Source of the DNA: Pycnococcus provasolii
Lineage: Eukaryota; Chlorophyta; Pseudoscourfieldiophyceae; Pseudoscourfieldiales
Direction: 5' to 3'
NCBI GenBank assembly: GCA_049487715.1
Contig: CP150571.1
Coordinates: 310,001-374,000 of the forward strand
Length of the DNA stretch: 64,000 bases
The notes below the pieces were generated by a model. The model was not told the origin of the DNA, did no database searches, and was given only the letters and a program-made list of their open reading frames with translations. The translations under genes and the position numbers were made by a program. This document shows positions 59,499-64,000 of this stretch, piece by piece (the stretch's first letter is position 1; each line of letters opens with the position of its first letter).

Positions 59499-62400
59499 CT
59501 ATGAAAACACGCCACCAACGCCGTCGATGACGAAACGCGCACTGAGCTCGCGCGCGCTCACGCCGCACGAGCACATCGACCTTAAGAAGGAAACGACGAG
59601 CTGACTTTGGCTGGGTAGGAATCCAATCCCCTCGCTAACGTCGGCGGCGCACTGCGCCTTGCTCGCCTTGCTCGACGCACCGCTGCCGCCGAAAAACGCC
59701 GTTGCGCGAGAAGCTTCCGCCGCCGCGGATGCCGTCATGGCGGCGCTGAGCGAACTCGAAGATTCGTGGCAATTTGCACCCCAGTAAAGGCGCGCGATCG
59801 ACGCGGCACCGTCAAAGTACGCCGTCGTGTACGACCGAGGCAACTGCCGAAGAAGGCACGCCACGCCCGCCGCCAGCGCCTGCGCGTCAGGAGGATAGCG
59901 GCACGCTGCGCCTGTGGCTGAGAGGTCCTTCGAAGAGACGAGTAAGATCCCGTGCGACGGATCCTGCACATATCGCGGAACGCAGCACACGCACGTCAGC
60001 AGCACAAGCAGGTCAGCGACGCGGCCTGCGTGCACCGGTCCAGGGATGCCACCCTCACACCACGATGCTGTGCTGCCCCCGTGGCTCGTGCGCGCCACCT
60101 CCGCAGCCACGACGTAAACCGTCTCAAACGGCGATCCAAGCCCGCTCGCATCAAGCATGTCCGCAAGTGGGCGTGCAAGACCAACGTCTACGTCCGTAGG
60201 CAGCGACGTTTTTGTTGCCGTATCCGTCGCGTGCAGAGCCGTGGAGTGCGCCTCCGCCGTCGTCGACACGAACGCGTCGCTGAGTGCCGCCAAGGCGCTT
60301 CCGTACGCCCCTCCGTCTAGAGCAGCCTCCTCGCACAGCATTTCGCGTAGGCTCGCACGGAGCAGCTGGTGTTGCCCAATGCGTGCGATGAGCCCCGCGA
60401 GGGACATGATGCTTGGACAAGCCAAGGGCGATTTCTCTATCCTCTCAGCAAGACCTGCGAGACTAGTCAAGGCGGCATCAGCACGCGCGTCGCCACGGGC
60501 AGCTTCGGAGAGAGTGGAGGACAAGCTGGTAACATCCTGTGCAACCTCGGAGGCGCCCGCATGCTGTCCTGCTGGTACGGGCCGAGAGCCTGAGTCAAGC
60601 GGTAGGAAGGCGTCGATGGCGATGAGCGCCTCGCGAACGCGGCCTGCGACACGAGTGCCCACGACGCGATCGAGCGCAGAAACACCCTGGACGCCCACCG
60701 TACTCGACAGCAGATTCAGCAGTGGCGGCGACAGTCCGTCGCCGTCGGGAACAAGTGGAGGGGGAGATGCCGCGGATCCTTCGCAAGCCTCCACCGAGCT
60801 CGCCATCGCCTCTCCCGATGCACCAACGACAGGAATCCAGCGCGCACGGAACGGGTCGTACGCAAACTCGAACGGATCGCTCAACCTTAGCAGCTCGATG
60901 ATAAGCCGTCCAAGTGATGTGGGCGGCGATGGCTCTGCCACGAGCGTGTCGATGGCAGTCGCGCCTTTCTTTGACGAAGAGGACGAGGACGAGCCTTTGC
61001 CACTTGCCAGAGCTGATCGCTTGAGCTGCGTGAGGCGTGCGCGGCGCCAGCTTATATGCGCCACTACCTCCTTCTGACTGAGCGACCAAAGTACATCGCC
61101 AAGAGCGTCGTCAAACGCGGTTGGCCCACCGGCGCCTGTGTAGTCGAAGACGAGCGCAAAAGCGGCTGTGAGCGCGTCCAGCCTTCCCTTTAGATTGGAA
61201 AGGCATCGCTGGACTGTCACATGGCGCTCGCTTGCCGCCTTATCGCGCTTCTTTCCTGCTCCAAGGCCGCCACCTCCGCCAATCTCCCCACCGAATGCGC
61301 CGGCGGCACGTCCCGGTGGATAAGGGACGGGCGCCATGCTCTTGCCCTCCTCGTCGGCAAAGCCCGCGCTACCCTGGAAGGCGAGCGTGGCGTCGACGGC
61401 AAGATGAGCCTTGTGACGTAGGTTCTCGCGAAGACCCTCTTCCAAAACCTTCACGGGATCAATCTCAATCACGCCGAGGAATGCAGTTTCCATGTGTAGA
61501 ATGCCAGCTGCAAGCTCTGCAACACGGCGGCTAAGCGCGGCCATCTTTCTCCTGACATCAGGCACCGCGAAGTCGCGCAGCTTCGACCTTTCGATGCGCG
61601 ACGGCGGCTCTGCGAGCGCGGGCACCGATCGTGCGAGAGCCGCCGCTTCAAGCAGCGTGTCGAGCATAGCCTCGGGAACGCTCACGAGCACGGACTCGAC
61701 GTAGTTCACCACGCATCCACTGTAGTGCTCGCATACGCTGGTGAAGTCCTGGCTATCGCACTCGTTAATCCGCATGAGCGGAGGCTCGACGACACTGCGG
61801 CTCAGCTTGAGGAAGAAGCAACGCAACTGACCTACGCTCGACGGGTCACGGCAAACACGGCCGCGCATGAGCTGTGTGTACATTTGAAAATTGCCAAAGA
61901 CGTAGCCCACATCGCTGACATTGATGAGCGTTGTGATGTTGCGCTCTTGCAAATTTGCCACGAGCACCATGCGCTGCAGTAAACGCTTCACATCGCTCAA
62001 ATGCTGCTTCGTCTGCAGAAATGACTCGATCTGGTGAAAGCGCATGAGGTCATCTATCGCGTTCAAGATGCTCTGAATTTTTCTACCGCTCTCTCCAACG
62101 AGTGCCTCGGTTAGCTCTAGCGCGCCCACGGCCTTGGCGAGGCCGTCGAAGTAGCTGGACAGCCCCTCATCCTTCATTTTGGCGGTTAACGGCGTATCTC
62201 CGAGGTAAAATTGGGCAAGCTCGGTGATCTTAGACACGACCGACTCGCGCAGCGACGCCCACCTCTCCCCTCGCTCGTCGACGAGCGCCCCGAACACTTC
62301 CATGGCAATGTCCTCGACGTAGCTAAGCTCAAGCAGCAAGCTCAGAACCGTCTCCGGATTCGGTCGTTTTGCGAAGAGGCTTTCTTTGAGCTTTTTCGCG

Positions 62401-63917
62401 CTCAGCGGCCCGCCGTCGATAGTATCATGCAGAAGCAGCCAGCGCAGTGCGTGATTTGCGGCGCGAATTACGTTAAGTGTGGGCTGTAGGGCACTGAGCG
62501 CGCGCTCTGGGTCAGTGAGAGACCCATTGTCCACAAGATCCTTAAGCTGCCCTCGGCAGATCGGTATCGAGGCGATGTGCTTCGCCTGCATCTCCACCGC
62601 ACGTTTCGTCGTCACGGCATTGGCAAGAGCCGCCTTCGCGGCTGGGTATGCATCCCACCACCATGCGAGGTCGAAGGCGTAGCCTGGCGCCCAAGCGACG
62701 ACCCAGTGACCATCGAAATGCTTGTCAACCACCTCACGCATCGCACCGTAGTCAGAGTGCAAGATGCGTGGGCACAGGTGCAGAAGCGCAAACACGACGC
62801 CAGCCTGGTTCGCGAGCGCGGACGTTCGATGCTCGGGCTCAGGCCAGTGCTGAATTTGCGCATAGATGTCCTCCGCGCGCGCTCGCGCGCAGATCATCGC
62901 GATGACGGCATCGTCGAGTGGAAGCCGCTTGAAGAAGGAGTCGATGTAGTCCGGCGGCAGCGGCGCGCCCGTGCGCCTCAAGGCGGTAACATCCACGTCC
63001 GTTTTGCGGCTGAGGCTAACAATGCGATCCATCGCGTCGACGCCGTCGAGCACGCTGTTGGACGGTCCCGCCATCGCGGCATCGTCCCATCCTTTGTGCC
63101 GCACGTTCGCGACGACACACCGCTCTCTGACGGGCCCCGGCAAAGCAACCTCAAGTAAAAGCAGCAATTGGCCGTACCGAGCAGGAGCCTCCGCCATGAG
63201 CTGTCTCGCCTTGGGAGATTGCAGCATCGCCTCGGGTGTGCTTTGAATGTACGCACCGCTGGCGAGCTCGTCGAAGAATGCCGACAGGTCCGCTTGGTAG
63301 CGCACGATGGCGAGCAAAAGCGCCGCTACGCGCGAGGCGAAGCGCAGGATGACGTGCTCACCCGAAGCCGGCTCTCCTCCTTCACTATCCTCCTCCTCCG
63401 CGGCGCGCAGTTCGTCGTCGAGGGCGCGGCTGGCGAGGTCCTCTTCCGCCCTCGCGTCGAACAGTTCGGGTGCGATGAGATACGAGAAGTCTGGGAGCAC
63501 AGGTGCAAGTCTTACCGCCTCGCTTGCACCGTCCGCGGCTCTTCGTGCAGCAGCAATGTCCGTAGGCTGTTGCGTCGCCTGCGCCTTCTTCTCAGCCTCC
63601 TTGGCCCTTGCGTTCGCCTCCTGCACGCCAAGCAGCGGCCATGGCACCGCACGTGCGAGTCTAAGCAGCTCGGCGGTGAGCGCATCGGCGTGCGCGACGA
63701 GCCTGACAAGTGCAAGGTGTGCGGCAGAGTCCGCCTCGAGTGCGACAGACTCGCTGTATACGGTGCCTCCCCCTCCTCCCGCGTGCGACGCCGCATAGTT
63801 TGGGAATGCGGCTCCTCCCGCGTGCGTCTCTCCTGCGACTGACCTCGGAGGCGCGTGCGGGCTTATGCTCGACCTCCTCGCGTCGCTCAGGCTTCCTCTC
63901 CTTGGGTTGGTCGCCAT
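59499..63917 (-). CDS. NCKAP1: NCKAP1/NAP1 (HEM family), SCAR/WAVE complex subunit
   Basis: 1472 aa, single frame, ATG at 63917. A Ser/Arg/Ala-rich N-terminal ~50 residues (MATNPRRGSLSDARRSSISP) is followed by the HEM body. Recognisable blocks are PPDYIDSFFKRLPLDDAVIA, CPRILHSDYGAMREVVDKHF, WVVAWAPGYAFDLAWWWDAY, then INVSDVGYVFGNFQMYTQLM, LRCFFLKLSRSVVEPPLMRI and HMETAFLGVIEIDPVKVLEE. These follow animal NCKAP1 and plant NAP1/GNARLED in order; plant proteins are ~1400 aa. The protein pairs with SRA1 in the WAVE regulatory complex that activates Arp2/3. Low-complexity inserts (Gly and Ser runs near 61000-61300) enlarge it. Confidence 0.93.
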   Translation of the reverse strand: MATNPRRGSLSDARRSSISPHAPPRSVAGETHAGGAAFPNYAASHAGGGGGTVYSESVALEADSAAHLALVRLVAHADALTAELLRLARAVPWPLLGVQEANARAKEAEKKAQATQQPTDIAAARRAADGASEAVRLAPVLPDFSYLIAPELFDARAEEDLASRALDDELRAAEEEDSEGGEPASGEHVILRFASRVAALLLAIVRYQADLSAFFDELASGAYIQSTPEAMLQSPKARQLMAEAPARYGQLLLLLEVALPGPVRERCVVANVRHKGWDDAAMAGPSNSVLDGVDAMDRIVSLSRKTDVDVTALRRTGAPLPPDYIDSFFKRLPLDDAVIAMICARARAEDIYAQIQHWPEPEHRTSALANQAGVVFALLHLCPRILHSDYGAMREVVDKHFDGHWVVAWAPGYAFDLAWWWDAYPAAKAALANAVTTKRAVEMQAKHIASIPICRGQLKDLVDNGSLTDPERALSALQPTLNVIRAANHALRWLLLHDTIDGGPLSAKKLKESLFAKRPNPETVLSLLLELSYVEDIAMEVFGALVDERGERWASLRESVVSKITELAQFYLGDTPLTAKMKDEGLSSYFDGLAKAVGALELTEALVGESGRKIQSILNAIDDLMRFHQIESFLQTKQHLSDVKRLLQRMVLVANLQERNITTLINVSDVGYVFGNFQMYTQLMRGRVCRDPSSVGQLRCFFLKLSRSVVEPPLMRINECDSQDFTSVCEHYSGCVVNYVESVLVSVPEAMLDTLLEAAALARSVPALAEPPSRIERSKLRDFAVPDVRRKMAALSRRVAELAAGILHMETAFLGVIEIDPVKVLEEGLRENLRHKAHLAVDATLAFQGSAGFADEEGKSMAPVPYPPGRAAGAFGGEIGGGGGLGAGKKRDKAASERHVTVQRCLSNLKGRLDALTAAFALVFDYTGAGGPTAFDDALGDVLWSLSQKEVVAHISWRRARLTQLKRSALASGKGSSSSSSSKKGATAIDTLVAEPSPPTSLGRLIIELLRLSDPFEFAYDPFRARWIPVVGASGEAMASSVEACEGSAASPPPLVPDGDGLSPPLLNLLSSTVGVQGVSALDRVVGTRVAGRVREALIAIDAFLPLDSGSRPVPAGQHAGASEVAQDVTSLSSTLSEAARGDARADAALTSLAGLAERIEKSPLACPSIMSLAGLIARIGQHQLLRASLREMLCEEAALDGGAYGSALAALSDAFVSTTAEAHSTALHATDTATKTSLPTDVDVGLARPLADMLDASGLGSPFETVYVVAAEVARTSHGGSTASWCEGGIPGPVHAGRVADLLVLLTCVCCVPRYVQDPSHGILLVSSKDLSATGAACRYPPDAQALAAGVACLLRQLPRSYTTAYFDGAASIARLYWGANCHESSSSLSAAMTASAAAEASRATAFFGGSGASSKASKAQCAADVSEGIGFLPSQSQLVVSFLRSMCSCGVSARELSARFVIDGVGGVFS

Positions 63918-64000
63918 GGTGGTTGTGTTCGCCGGCGCCCTTCCGTCCCGTGAGAAGTGGGACAGGCAGAGTGTTGTACGATTAGTTGGTATGGCGGTGT

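Overview
The window is nuclear DNA of a eukaryote, most likely a flagellated green alga of prasinophyte grade. Genes are densely packed on both strands, and most are single long uninterrupted frames with only occasional short introns (124, 136 and 127 nt in the three coding genes where I could place one). Green ancestry is suggested by a nucleus-encoded plastid ribosomal protein bL31 with a transit peptide, a plastid S4-domain protein, an ARM-repeat/BTB protein of the ARIA type and a plastid-targeted CBM48 (starch-branching-like) protein. A cilium is indicated by DRC4/GAS8 and a CYB5D1-type protein. Species cannot be named from sequence alone.

Layout. 0-6.5 kb: 5' end of a plastid CBM48 enzyme leaving the left edge, a repeat-rich gap, DRC4, and two small putative plastid proteins. 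6.7-20 kb: cytosolic isoleucyl-tRNA synthetase, a GT4-like glycosyltransferase, a GPHR/GPR89 homologue with a frame break, a seven-repeat RCC1-like protein, and a very long ARM/BTB protein with a frame break. 20-28.4 kb is the unusual part: telomere-type arrays, a tRNA-Leu 5' half, holocytochrome c synthase, a COMM-domain protein, a permuted tRNA-Leu(CAA) gene, and then a run of gene fragments (ATM TAN domain, AlkB-like oxygenase, transaldolase) mixed with a 121-bp tandem array, a duplicated ~290-bp element and a long inverted repeat. 28.4-50 kb: plastid S4 protein, coiled-coil proteins, bL31c, a large orphan secreted protein, an R-SNARE, an EF-hand coiled-coil protein, CYB5D1 and an FMRP-like tandem KH protein. 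51-64 kb: full-length multidomain acetyl-CoA carboxylase and the SCAR/WAVE subunit NCKAP1/NAP1.

The strongest discovery candidate is at 23661-23819. The 3' half of a tRNA-Leu(CAA) lies upstream of its 5' half. All stems pair when the halves are rejoined, a Pol III T-run follows, and a 67-nt insert bounded by GTAAGT and TTCAG interrupts the 5' half. A second locus (21302-21339) keeps the 5' half and the downstream flank but has no convincing 3' half. A second recurring pattern is short TTAGGG/CCCTAA arrays placed between about 10 and 400 bp upstream of start codons at several loci.

Genes are mostly housekeeping, plastid and ciliary functions. I see no operon-like functional cluster. Convergent pairs are often separated by under 300 bp, and divergent pairs share short promoters.
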